This document shows, in pieces, positions 16,086 through 24,117 of a stretch of 64,000 nucleotides of DNA. The notes beneath the pieces were generated by a model, which was given only the letters and a program-made list of their open reading frames with translations, did not search any database and was not told where the DNA came from. Both the position numbers and the translations under genes were made by a program. Position 1 is the stretch's first letter, and the number at the start of each line of letters is the position of its first letter. Location: NCBI RefSeq assembly GCF_002727185.1, contig NZ_NIZW01000032.1:1-64000 (forward strand), given 5' to 3'. The stretch is from Rhodopirellula bahusiensis (GTDB lineage: Bacteria > Planctomycetota > Planctomycetia > Pirellulales > Pirellulaceae).

Positions 16086-18574
16086 ACAGTTCCATCCCAA
16101 CCAAACGAGAAACGCCGTCCCAGATCGTCGATCGCTTCTTTGCATCAGTCGGTTGGAAGCCATTTGCATTCCAGCGAACGGTGTGGCGTTCTTACAGAGA
16201 TGGATGCAGCGGGTTGTTGCATTCGGCGACCGGGACTGGGAAAACTCTCGGCGTTTGGATGGGACCGATTCTCAATTGGCTGCAGAAGAATCCCGATCCG
16301 TCCAAGTGGAATCCGAAGCGTCCGCCCGCCGTGCGCGTCCTTTGGGTCACCCCGTTACGAGCCCTGGCTGGTGACACCGAAAGTTCACTCCGTGCACCAT
16401 TGGATTCGCTTGGTTTGCCATGGACGCTCGAGTCAAGAACGGGCGACAGCAAGCAGAGTATGAAGGCGAGACAGCTGAAGAAGCTGCCAACCGCTTTGGT
16501 GACCACTCCCGAAAGCCTCTCGTTGATGTTGACCCACAAAGACTTGATGGGCCAACTGTCGGAACTGGAGGCGGTGATCGTTGACGAGTGGCACGAGTTG
16601 CTTGGGACGAAGCGGGGGATTCAAACCGAGTTGGCCTTGTCTCGGTTGAAGTCGCTGAACCCCAACCTGCGAATCTGGGGTGTGTCGGCGACGCTCGGGA
16701 ATTTGCAAGAAGCCTGCGATGCGTTGGTGAGCGACCAGTCAAATCAGCAGATCAGAATCGTGGAAGGGTTCAAGAACAAGAAGGTCAAGTTTCAGTCGCT
16801 GATCCCATCGCAAATGGATCGCTTCCCTTGGTCCGGCCATATCGGAACCAGGATGGTGCCGCAGGTTGTCGAACTGCTCGATTCCGTCAACAGTGCTCTG
16901 GTGTTTGCCAACACGCGATCGCAGACAGAGATTTGGTACCAACACCTGCTGAAGCAAAAGCCAGAATGGGCCGGCCAGATCGCGATCCATCATGGATCGT
17001 TGGACATGTCGGTGCGCCAATGGGTGGAGGAAGGTCTGCGTGGTGGGAAGCTTCGTGCGGTGGTTTGCACGAGCAGTCTGGACTTGGGTGTTGATTTCAC
17101 GGCCGTTGATTTGGTGATTCAAATCGGCAGTCCCAAAGGTGCGGCGAGATTGCTGCAACGTGCCGGTCGCAGCGGACACCAACCCGATGCGACCAGCAGG
17201 CTTGCGTTCGTTCCGACCAACACGATTGAGCTGATCGAGCTTGCAGCGGCGCAAGATTCCATACGAAACGGGAAGCTAGAAGCCCGTCCGATGCTCGACA
17301 AGCCCCTGGATGTTCTCGCTCAACACGTGGTCACCATCGCGATCGGTGGCGGGTTTACAAGCGATGAATTATTGAAAGAAGTTCGCACGGCTCATGCCTA
17401 TCGTTCACTCACGGAAATCGAATGGAAATGGGTACTGGATTTCGTTGTCCGAGGTGGCGAATCGCTGGATGCGTACCCTGATTTCCATCGTGTTGAAATT
17501 AGTGACGAACGCTATCAGGTGACGCAGCGACGCACGATCACCAACCATCGGATGAACATTGGGACGATTGTTGCCGATGCCTCCATGCAGGTGAAGTTTT
17601 TGAAGGGGAAAACTCTTGGCACCGCCGAGGAGAGTTTCCTATCACGAATCAAACCCGGAGAGAAGTTCTTATTCGCGGGGCGTTTGGTGGAGTTGGTTCG
17701 CGTCAAAGACAATGCCGCGTACGTCCGCCGTGCGACCGGAAAACCAGACACGGTCCCGCGATGGATGGGCAGCAGGATGCCGTTGTCAACGGAATTGAGC
17801 CAAGCCCTTCGGCAACGAATCCAGCAGGCATCTGAGGGCCAGTACATTGGCCGAGAAATGAAAGCACTCCGGCCGCTGTTGGAGCTGCAGTCCCAGTGGA
17901 GCACCCTTCCACGCGAAGACGAGTTGTTGATGGAAAAGACAAAAACCCGCGGAGGGTTCCATCTGTTTCTATTCCCGTTCGAAGGTCGATTGGTTCACGA
18001 AGGCATGGCGGCATTGTTCGCGCACCGCATGTCCAAGTTGCGGAAGCAATCCTTTTCGATGGCGTGCAATGACCACGGCATCGTTTTGCAATCGCCGACG
18101 GAGATTCAGGTTGAACAAGCCGTGACGGCGGGCGTCTTTGCGACCGGTGACGCTGCGGCGGATATTTTGGAGAGCATGAATTCAACGAGCATGGCAAAAC
18201 GACAGTTTCGGCAAATTGCGAGGGTCGCCGGATTGATCCACCCAGGCTTGCCCGGTCGTCGAAAGAGTGCCAATCACCTGCAGGCGATCAGCAACCTTTT
18301 CTTCGACGTGTTTTGCCAATACGATCCCCAAAACATGCTTTTGGAGCAGAGTCGTCGTGAAGTGCTGGAGCAGCAGCTCGAATCAACTCGGCTGCTAGCG
18401 GCTCTGCGACGAATCGAAGCCAGCCGTATCATCATCAATGAGCCGGAGCGTGTAACGCCATTGGCGTTCGGCTTGCTCGTCGACAAGCTGCGAGAGCGAG
18501 TGAGCAGCGAAACTTTGGCGGACCGTGTCCGGCGCATGCAGGAAGACCTCGAACGAGCAGCCGAGGGAAATTAG
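16082..18574 (+). CDS. Lhr-like DEXH helicase (ligase-associated)
   Basis: An 830-residue superfamily 2 helicase. Walker A is SATGTGKT (Lys54), motif II is DEWH (VIVDEWHELLGTKRG), motif III is GVSATLGN, and domain 2 carries ALVFANTRSQTE, TSSLDLGVDFTAVDLVIQIG and LLQRAGRSGHQPDATSR. The C-terminal region gives the winged helix and Lhr-core domain; length fits the ligase-associated 'Lhr-Core' form, shorter than full-length Lhr. It is a 3'-to-5' ATP-dependent translocase in the known homologues. Start is a TTG overlapping the ligase stop (TTGA); family similarity begins soon after, so this start is plausible. It acts with the flanking ligase and nucleases in DNA repair. Confidence 0.93.
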   Translation: MNSSIPTKRETPSQIVDRFFASVGWKPFAFQRTVWRSYRDGCSGLLHSATGTGKTLGVWMGPILNWLQKNPDPSKWNPKRPPAVRVLWVTPLRALAGDTESSLRAPLDSLGLPWTLESRTGDSKQSMKARQLKKLPTALVTTPESLSLMLTHKDLMGQLSELEAVIVDEWHELLGTKRGIQTELALSRLKSLNPNLRIWGVSATLGNLQEACDALVSDQSNQQIRIVEGFKNKKVKFQSLIPSQMDRFPWSGHIGTRMVPQVVELLDSVNSALVFANTRSQTEIWYQHLLKQKPEWAGQIAIHHGSLDMSVRQWVEEGLRGGKLRAVVCTSSLDLGVDFTAVDLVIQIGSPKGAARLLQRAGRSGHQPDATSRLAFVPTNTIELIELAAAQDSIRNGKLEARPMLDKPLDVLAQHVVTIAIGGGFTSDELLKEVRTAHAYRSLTEIEWKWVLDFVVRGGESLDAYPDFHRVEISDERYQVTQRRTITNHRMNIGTIVADASMQVKFLKGKTLGTAEESFLSRIKPGEKFLFAGRLVELVRVKDNAAYVRRATGKPDTVPRWMGSRMPLSTELSQALRQRIQQASEGQYIGREMKALRPLLELQSQWSTLPREDELLMEKTKTRGGFHLFLFPFEGRLVHEGMAALFAHRMSKLRKQSFSMACNDHGIVLQSPTEIQVEQAVTAGVFATGDAAADILESMNSTSMAKRQFRQIARVAGLIHPGLPGRRKSANHLQAISNLFFDVFCQYDPQNMLLEQSRREVLEQQLESTRLLAALRRIEASRIIINEPERVTPLAFGLLVDKLRERVSSETLADRVRRMQEDLERAAEGN

Positions 18575-19245
18575 TGGGCAAGTTCATTCGCGCGTCAATC
18601 AACGGAATCGATCTGCACCTGTTCGCTCAGCGTGCTGCCTACAGTCCGCTGCACGAGACGCTGTTTGTCGCCGATACGCACTTCGGCAAAGACGCAACGT
18701 TTCGTCGCCACGGGGTTCCTGTCCCAACGGGTAGCACCGAGCGGACGATGCAAACGATCTCCGCGGTATTGGCCGAAACGCATGCGAGCCGTTTGGTGAT
18801 TCTCGGTGATATGTTTCATGCGCGTTCATCGTTGACCGTTGGAACCGTCGATGCGATTGAGGCTTTCTTTGACAGTCACCCTTCGGTCCGTTTCACTTTG
18901 ATTCGCGGCAATCACGATGCCCATGTCGGTGCCCTTCCCAAACGATGGCCGATCGATGTCGTTGCGCCGGGTGAGCGGTTGGGGCGACTCGCGTTGGGGC
19001 ACGAACCGATGGCAGTCCCAGAGGGAAGCGACCTGTTGCTCTGCGGTCACCTGCACCCGGCAGTGCAAATTGGTCGACGCCGCGAATCGCTGCCAAAGCT
19101 TCCATGCTTTTGGTATTCGTCAGGATGCTTGGTGTTTCCAGCGATTGGCGAATTCACGGGCACCCAGGTCGTTGAACCGAAGGATGAGAACCGAGTTTGG
19201 ATCATCGCTGAAGACGAGATATTCGAGCATGCAAGCTCGGGATGA
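18574..19245 (+). CDS. pdeM: Ligase-associated DNA damage response phosphoesterase PdeM
   Basis: A 223-residue calcineurin-like metallophosphoesterase. Metal ligands are in VADTHFGKD, VILGDMFHARS, TLIRGNHDAHVG and LLLCGHLHP; the spacing is that of the small ligase-associated MPE family. The GTG start shares one base with the helicase stop, completing a four-gene run in which every junction overlaps. Homologues have Mn-dependent phosphodiesterase activity and are thought to clean DNA ends before ligation. It is the last gene of the operon: a broken CobW gene on the other strand meets its 3' end. Confidence 0.9.
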   Translation: MGKFIRASINGIDLHLFAQRAAYSPLHETLFVADTHFGKDATFRRHGVPVPTGSTERTMQTISAVLAETHASRLVILGDMFHARSSLTVGTVDAIEAFFDSHPSVRFTLIRGNHDAHVGALPKRWPIDVVAPGERLGRLALGHEPMAVPEGSDLLLCGHLHPAVQIGRRRESLPKLPCFWYSSGCLVFPAIGEFTGTQVVEPKDENRVWIIAEDEIFEHASSG

Positions 19246-19835
19246 TCGACGGTTCTTCCATGTCGGCCCAGCCATCCGGGCTGGGTTTCGGCTTCGCTCA
19301 GCGAATACAAGCCGGTTCCCATGATCTCGGACAGTTCGACCTGGCTTTCGGTCGTGCACAAGATCTTGGCGTTGGCGTTGAGTTGACGCAGGATCTGTTT
19401 GAGTTGCTTCAGTTCGTACGGCAAGATCAAGTCGGTCTTGTTGACCACGATGACATTGGCAAATTCGACTTGGTCCACCAGCAAGTCGACAATGTTGCGA
19501 GTGTCCTCGTCGCTCAATCCCAAGCGACGATCAGTGAGGTCATCCCAGGAACCAAAGTCCTTCATGAAGTTGCCCGCGCCGACGACAGTCACCATTGTGT
19601 CCAGGTCAGCGACCAAGGACAGGCTATCGCCTTCTTCGTCTTCGAAGGTGAACGTTTCAGCGACCGGCATCGATGTTGACTTCGCTCATGTCGTTGACGA
19701 TCACGGCGACTCGCAAGCCTTCGCGATTGGTCAAAATGTGATTGAGCAGCGTCGTCTTTCCAGCTCCCAAGAAACCGGACAGAACGGTGACAGGAAGGCG
19801 TTCCGTCTGGGGCGTTGTTGGATCGGTTGGAGATC
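19225..19835 (-). pseudogene. CobW/YciC-family metallochaperone GTPase, broken
   Basis: The minus strand encodes [20 protein letters not shown] (Walker A) and [15 protein letters not shown], then a stop; in another frame it resumes [20 protein letters not shown] and continues through VIVVNKTDLILPYELKQLKQ. In intact zinc-type CobW proteins about 60 residues including the CxCC metal site lie between these blocks. Here they are joined directly, so an internal deletion with frame change removed the metal-binding site. The C-terminal CobW_C domain is also missing: similarity stops at about 19225, against the end of pdeM. The protein cannot work as a chaperone. Confidence 0.85.
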
Positions 19836-20028
19836 ATCACCGACAGCCCGACATCGGGCTGGGCTGAGTTGGAGCAATTGCTGCTGAAGTGCAAGTAGCT
19901 GTGGGGAATAGACGGTTCGTAGGTGGCGTTGCGATTGCCTGCGGCGTATGCCTTCCGTCCCTTTGAATCCTTCCGAGGCGACCAACAAGAGATCGCCTTT
20001 CAGCGAGAAGTCTCCGTGGCAGCTTCGG

Positions 20029-20441
20029 TTACGCAGCCTGCATGGCGGGCTCGCAGCATCCGCAGAGGCATCCGTATCGGCGGTTCAGCAAGTGGGCACC
20101 GACCAGCAGGATTCCGCCCAGTGGTGTGATCCAGATGGCGAAGGGTGCGATGAAGGCTTGAACGCTCGAGTCTTCTGGCGATGCTTTCGAAAGCCCGGAA
20201 CGAAGGCTGCGATCGCGATCAAGAAGCACGCCAATGCCATCCACTGATGAAAGGATTCATCGGCGAGAAAGCTGAGCCCCAGCGCGGGCAAAGAAGCGAT
20301 CACAAACGGCATCGCCGCGCAGTGAATCGCACATCCGATGGATGCGACGATACCGATCCAGTCACGCCAGGTCGAAACGGTCTCGGGTTCCGGGCTGCTG
20401 AACGGCAATGCACTGGCGGGCTGATACGGGACGTCGCTCAT
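20029..20441 (-). pseudogene. MerC-domain membrane protein, frameshifted
   Basis: The first frame (from the ATG at 20441) reads WRDWIGIVASIGCAIHCAAM, PFVIASLPALGLSFLADESF and ACFLIAIAAFVPGFRKHRQK, the N-terminal helices of MerC-like metal transporters with a Cys-x3-Cys-like pair (CAIHC). The remainder lies in another frame: FAIWITPLGGILLVGAHLLN then RRYGCLCGCCEP, the usual C-terminal helix and Cys cluster. A frameshift near 20150, probably with a deletion of one helix, separates them. It is translationally linked to the gene upstream by an ATGA overlap. Confidence 0.8.
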
Positions 20442-20725
20442 TGATCAGGATCCATCAGTTCGTCGGGAATGCGGTTATCCAATGGTGGAAACGGCGGCTC
20501 GTCGCTGGCTACCGTTCGCTGTTTTGCGAGTCGTCGGTGATGACCAGCGTGCAAATGCAGGCAGTGTGCATTAAAGAGAATAGGACCTCGCCTGTCAAGT
20601 GCTTCTGCAAGCGTTGTGCATATCCAGGGGCAGCCGCAGAATTGGCGGCTTTCGGTATTTCCTGCTCTCAACGGCTTAACCTCAAAAGCCTGCGTAGGCC
20701 GCTTGAAGGTGGCTTTGCGACGCAA
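20438..20725 (-). CDS. Small Cys/His-containing protein upstream of MerC, possibly 5'-degraded
   Basis: The C-terminal part (CGCPWICTTLAEALDRRGPI, then FNAHCLHLHAGHHRRLAKQR and DEPPFPPLDNRIPDELMDPD) looks like a genuine protein with a possible metal-binding Cys/His cluster. Its TGA overlaps the ATG of the MerC gene, typical of an operon. The first 25 residues (from a TTG) are basic and unconvincing, so the original start may be lost. I do not recognise the family. The location between the zinc transporter and MerC suggests a metal-related role. Confidence 0.45.
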   Translation of the reverse strand: MRRKATFKRPTQAFEVKPLRAGNTESRQFCGCPWICTTLAEALDRRGPILFNAHCLHLHAGHHRRLAKQRTVASDEPPFPPLDNRIPDELMDPDQ

Positions 20726-20850
20726 GTCCGGCGAAGGCTGGCCTGGCGAGGATGGTTCGTTCGCTGGGGCGGCGCCGAAGCGGCTTGGTCCGGCCTATCG
20801 GGGAAATCTGTCTCTGCTTTCAAGCTGAAACGACCGATTGGTCTCGTGAT

Positions 20851-21777
20851 TCAATGATCGTGATCGTGAGCACCGTGATCGTGGCCGCTGTGGTCATGAG
20901 CGTGATCAACGTGCTCGTGCCCATCAGGCTCGCCGGCCGAATGATGTTCGTGGCTGTGTCCTGGCAAGTTTTCGATGCCAATCGCGATCGCGACCCCGAG
21001 AAGGAAAGCGAATGTCAGCTTGCCCCGGTCATGATCGTGAAAGGCGACCTCGGGCAGAAGGTCCGCCAAAGCGATGCCGAGGAAGAAGCCGGCGGAAATC
21101 GCCAGCCCCCAACCAAGAAATGCGTTGTCGGCATCAAATTTCATTGCACCGAAATAGAATGCCGCGGCACCGATGGGGCAGGCCAGTGAGAAGGCGATGT
21201 TCGCGACGTTTTGAGCCGACGAGGACCACTTCTGTTTGCTCATCACCGAAGTGATCGCGAATGCGTCGAGCGGTTTGTGGAGCGCGACGGCCAGGAACGT
21301 TCCCAAACCGGCCAGCCCCAGCCAGGCTTCGTGGTCAGCATCGATCAAGACGCTGCTCGCCAGGGCGACTCCATCGACCAGCGTGTGGAGTGCCAGTCCA
21401 AAGAACAGGCCAAACCAGCTGATTCCCTTTTCGGAATGGTGGTGATCGTGTCCATGGCCGTGATCGCACGCGACTGCCGAGCCGTCTGACTCGAACGGGA
21501 CGCCGTGGTCGTGGGTGTGGAACAGACGGATCGTCAGGAACATCACCACCAGCCCAACCAAGGCCCCGCTGCACGCCTTTGACGCGGAACCCAGCACTCC
21601 GGTGGCGTGCGGCAGCAAGTGCAGCATCGCGATTCCCAGCATCAACCCGCCGACGCCGCTCATCAAAAGCTGCGTTCTCAGGTGCGTCATCCGCAGGAGC
21701 GACGACAATCGCCCGCCCATGACCGACGCCGCCAAGACGAAGACGCAATAAATCGCCAGAAGCCAAGAGGAGCTCAT
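20851..21777 (-). CDS. ZIP family metal transporter
   Basis: A 308-residue inner-membrane protein with about eight helices. The metal-binding signature GLALHTLVDGVALAS (helix 4) and FLAVALHKPLDAFAITSV (helix 5) are the H-x3-D-G and H-K-x2-D motifs of ZIP zinc/divalent metal importers. There is a His-rich cytosolic loop (ACDHGHGHDHHHSE) and a very His/Asp-rich tail (GHSHEHHSAGEP ... HAHDHSGHDHGAHDHDH) that could buffer zinc. Start ATG 21777 is preceded by AGGAGA-like purines. It is divergent from the ArsR gene, with a 22-bp perfect palindrome between them as likely operator, and heads the decayed MerC/CobW run. Confidence 0.92.
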   Translation of the reverse strand: MSSSWLLAIYCVFVLAASVMGGRLSSLLRMTHLRTQLLMSGVGGLMLGIAMLHLLPHATGVLGSASKACSGALVGLVVMFLTIRLFHTHDHGVPFESDGSAVACDHGHGHDHHHSEKGISWFGLFFGLALHTLVDGVALASSVLIDADHEAWLGLAGLGTFLAVALHKPLDAFAITSVMSKQKWSSSAQNVANIAFSLACPIGAAAFYFGAMKFDADNAFLGWGLAISAGFFLGIALADLLPEVAFHDHDRGKLTFAFLLGVAIAIGIENLPGHSHEHHSAGEPDGHEHVDHAHDHSGHDHGAHDHDH

Positions 21778-21952
21778 CGGGAATCCCGTGCGTGATCTAA
21801 ATCGCAAAGTTTACGCCGATGCAATCGGCGTGCATATAGGGAGGGACGTTCGCCGGGGGTGCTGACTTTCCGGGTTGAGTGGCCGGATTTCTCGTTTTCG
21901 CTCCCTTGCGATCTTCCCTTTTCTGAGATTGACAACTTGAGATGAAAACGTG

Positions 21953-21974
21953 CACTTGCATAGCTATGCAAGTG
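21953..21974. promoter_or_regulatory. 22-bp perfect palindrome, probable ArsR/SmtB-type operator
   Basis: The half-site CACTTGCATAG is followed directly by its exact reverse complement, giving a 22-bp perfect palindrome. It lies in the divergent region between the ZIP transporter and the ArsR-family gene, 12 bases before the ATG at 21986. ArsR/SmtB repressors bind such symmetric sites, so it is best read as the operator of both genes. The assignment to this regulator is inference. Confidence 0.65.
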
Positions 21975-22127
21975 TAGTGAGAAAGATGGCAAAGACAAAA
22001 ACACCAAAAGCGAATACAGAAACGCGTCGAAACCAATGAGCCGAGCTGTGACGGCCACGATCATCGGGGGCTGCGGGTAACGATTGATGCGGAAGCATGC
22101 GAGCGTGCGGCGGCGATTTTTCGTGCG

Positions 22128-22367
22128 TTGGGCGATCCACAGCGACTGAGATTGCTGATGTTGCTCGAAGCTTCCGAACGATGTGTTTCGGAAGTTTGTG
22201 AGTTGCTGGGTGAGCCCATGCCAGCGATTTCTCAGCGGTTGCGTTTGCTGAAGAGCGAGCGGATCGTCCGTTCGCGACGCGACGGCAAGCATGTCTTTTA
22301 CTCTCTCGCCGACGACCACATCTCACGCTTGGTGACCAATGGGGGCATGCACGCGATGGAGATATGA
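22128..22367 (+). CDS. ArsR/SmtB-family metal-responsive repressor, N-terminus uncertain
   Basis: The winged-helix domain is intact: ALGDPQRLRLLMLLEASERC, VSEVCELLGEPMPAISQRLR and LLKSERIVRSRRDGKHVFYS, ending with LADDHISRLV. Similar residues continue upstream without a stop to about 21981 (NEPSCDGHDHRGLRVTIDAE), but that frame has no ATG, GTG or TTG except the TTG at 22128, inside the first helix. An ATG at 21986 opens a different frame (MAKTKTPKANTETRRNQ) that meets a stop at 22039. Either a one-base frameshift separates start and body, or an unusual start is used. It should sense zinc or a similar metal and bind the nearby palindrome. Confidence 0.75.
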   Translation: MGDPQRLRLLMLLEASERCVSEVCELLGEPMPAISQRLRLLKSERIVRSRRDGKHVFYSLADDHISRLVTNGGMHAMEI

Positions 22368-22396
22368 CCCGTTTTCTGTTTTCAAGGGATTCTCGA

Positions 22397-22558
22397 ATGT
22401 CCAACGTCCATGCCAACCACGATCATCAGCACGGCCCCGGTTGTGGGCATGAACCAGTCCCCCACGGTGACCACATCGATTATTTGGTCGACGGTCATCT
22501 GCATCATCCGCATGGCGATCACTGCGACAATCACGGGCCTCTTTCGGTCGTCAAGTGA
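22397..22558 (+). CDS. Small histidine-rich metal-binding protein
   Basis: A 53-residue protein with about 14 histidines: MSNVHANHDHQHGPGCGHEP, then VPHGDHIDYLVDGHLHHPHG and DHCDNHGPLSVVK. The H-x-H-x2-G-P-x-C-G-H and D-Y-L-x-D-G-H-L-H-H motifs recur in tiny proteins found beside zinc regulators and transporters in many bacteria. It probably binds zinc as a buffer or chaperone. It follows the ArsR gene and precedes the Fur/Zur gene. The ATG at 22397 is chosen since the His-rich core starts there; an in-frame upstream start at 22364 overlaps the ArsR stop. Confidence 0.75.
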   Translation: MSNVHANHDHQHGPGCGHEPVPHGDHIDYLVDGHLHHPHGDHCDNHGPLSVVK

Positions 22559-22568
22559 TCACTTGACG
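22549..22568. promoter_or_regulatory. 20-bp perfect palindrome at the end of the His-rich gene
   Basis: CGTCAAGTGA followed by its exact reverse complement. It covers the stop codon of the His-rich gene and lies about 90 bases before the Fur/Zur start. No T-tract follows, so it is less likely a terminator than a protein-binding site. It shares the CAAGTG/CACTTG half-site with the palindrome at 21953. Confidence 0.45.
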
Positions 22569-22571
22569 TTG

Positions 22572-22607
22572 GTTAAACATTTGCAAGTCGATTGCAACTT
22601 GTTAAAC
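22572..22607. promoter_or_regulatory. Possible Fur/Zur-type control region with repeated motifs
   Basis: GTTAAAC occurs twice (22572-22578 and 22601-22607), TTGCAA twice (22581-22586 and 22592-22597), and CAAGT/ACTTG form an inverted pair (22584-22601). The block lies 50-90 bases upstream of the Fur-family gene and could be its autoregulatory site. This is a pattern observation only. Confidence 0.35.
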
Positions 22608-22659
22608 TGACAGTTCTTCTTGGAATCCTGGTCAGGTTCATTTCTTTTGGGTCAACTCT

Positions 22660-23091
22660 GTGAGTAAGTCGTCCGAGTCAATCGAAGCAATCAAGCAAGC
22701 TATTCGTGATGCGGGGTTGCGAGCGACACCCGCGAGAATCGCGACGCTGATGATGCTTCGGGATGCCAGTGCTCCGTTGACCCATGCCAACGTTGCGGAT
22801 CATCTTGCCGCCAATGGCGTGGACAAGGCGACCGCGTTCCGCAACTTGAACGACATGGCAGACGCCGGTTTGCTGCGTCGTACGGAACTGGGAGATCACG
22901 TTTGGCGATTCGAAGCGATCGCTGAAGGTGCTCACAACCAATCCGCTCACCCACACTTTCTTTGCGTCGATTGCGGCACTGTATCCTGCTTGGATGATGT
23001 GAAGTTAACCGCGGGTAGCCAGCGAGTGAGCGACAAGTTTGGCGAAGTGACGGAGATTTTGCTCCGTGGCCACTGCAACGATTGCTTGTAG
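22660..23091 (+). CDS. Fur-family transcriptional regulator (probable Zur)
   Basis: A 143-residue regulator. The winged helix spans about residues 10-80 (GLRATPARIATLMMLRDASA, VDKATAFRNLNDMADAGLLR) and the dimerisation half has HPHFLCVDCGTVSCLDD and GHCNDCL, supplying the two CxxC pairs of the structural zinc site. Context with a ZIP transporter, ArsR regulator and His-rich peptide favours a zinc-sensing (Zur) rather than iron role. The start is GTG, supported by position; no strong Shine-Dalgarno is seen. Possible autoregulation through the motifs just upstream. Confidence 0.88.
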   Translation: MSKSSESIEAIKQAIRDAGLRATPARIATLMMLRDASAPLTHANVADHLAANGVDKATAFRNLNDMADAGLLRRTELGDHVWRFEAIAEGAHNQSAHPHFLCVDCGTVSCLDDVKLTAGSQRVSDKFGEVTEILLRGHCNDCL

Positions 23092-23137
23092 CAGCGCGAC
23101 TTCTCGGCATCAGCCGACTCCGTCGCGGAAGCATTCT

Positions 23138-23857
23138 TCACCAGATCTCTGCGATCATCTTCCAATACGGATGATGAATCATGACCGCGGCCAGCAGGAT
23201 CGCGGTCGGCTGAAGGAGTCGGATGCGTGCACCGCCGTTATTGGCGTAGCGAAACGCTAGCAGGAGCAGGCCATAGATGGCCGCAATGGCGATCGTCGCT
23301 TGCCAGCCAAGACAAACGCCCATGAGCATCATCGCCAGCGGAAGAGCACGACTGCGTTTGCCAAATCTGCCAGCTCGATGTACCGCCATTCCCAAGACGG
23401 CACCAGTGATCGCACCGATCAGGCACGTCGCTGCTCGCGCCGCAGCATCCGGGATGGTCGACGAGAGGTGCAGTGTGAATGGCTGCAGTTGCCCGGCGGC
23501 GATCGGCAGGCTCGTGAAAAAGATTGCCAGCATGCAAGTAAACCATGTGGGAAGCCGTCGGCGATCCAGGTCGGTCAGTGCCAATGTCAGCAGGGTGCAC
23601 ATCAAAGCAGCGTGGTAGAAAACGATCCCGACGACGGGCCACTTCGTGTACAGCATGATCCAAAGGATGCCCGTGTAGGCATAGTGTTGGAAGCCAGGGA
23701 CGTTGGCCGCTCCCGTCACGAGTTCGACTAAAAACAGAGACGCGAAGATTCCTGCCGCGATCAGTTCGACGATCAGATATCGAATTGCAACCGCGTCAAA
23801 AATCGAGAGCAGCACGAGCGATGCCACAACGACTGCGTTTCCGATCACCAACAGCAA
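23138..23857 (-). CDS. Prepilin-peptidase-like (A24) membrane protein, N-terminal part missing
   Basis: A 239-residue protein with six to seven helices. AIRYLIVELIAAGIFASL resembles the RYPLVE segment of type IV prepilin peptidases, and LTLALTDLDRRRLPTWFTCM matches the first catalytic aspartate region (A-x-D-x-D-x3-(I/L)P). A second aspartate motif (G-x-x-D) is not clear in GAITGAVLGMAVHRAGRFGK, so activity is doubtful. The usual N-terminal CxxC zinc domain is absent: the frame is closed by a stop just upstream of the TTG start. It may be a truncated peptidase or a relative with another job. Confidence 0.55.
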   Translation of the reverse strand: MLLVIGNAVVVASLVLLSIFDAVAIRYLIVELIAAGIFASLFLVELVTGAANVPGFQHYAYTGILWIMLYTKWPVVGIVFYHAALMCTLLTLALTDLDRRRLPTWFTCMLAIFFTSLPIAAGQLQPFTLHLSSTIPDAAARAATCLIGAITGAVLGMAVHRAGRFGKRSRALPLAMMLMGVCLGWQATIAIAAIYGLLLLAFRYANNGGARIRLLQPTAILLAAVMIHHPYWKMIAEIW

Positions 23858-24117
23858 AGCGGTCGGATCGATGCCGATTCGGAACGCCCACGCACTCGCG
23901 TGTCAGGGCTGTTGGGAAATCACTGCGCCGACCCGCGAGTGAACATGAATCCATCAGACTACGCAATAACGTTCAAAGTGTGGAAATGCAAGCGTTATGG
24001 AAATGCACCGTGGTGTCCGTTGGGTCGGCTCGACGGTCCGATGTCAATTTCGCAAGGATTCGCCCGTCGGTGGGTCGCGATTGCTGTCGTCGTCCAGATC
24101 GGAAGATGCGAACGAAA

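Noticed and set aside
22549-22568. Palindrome considered as a rho-independent terminator for the His-rich gene
   Set aside because: It covers the stop codon and no T-tract follows; a binding site is more likely.
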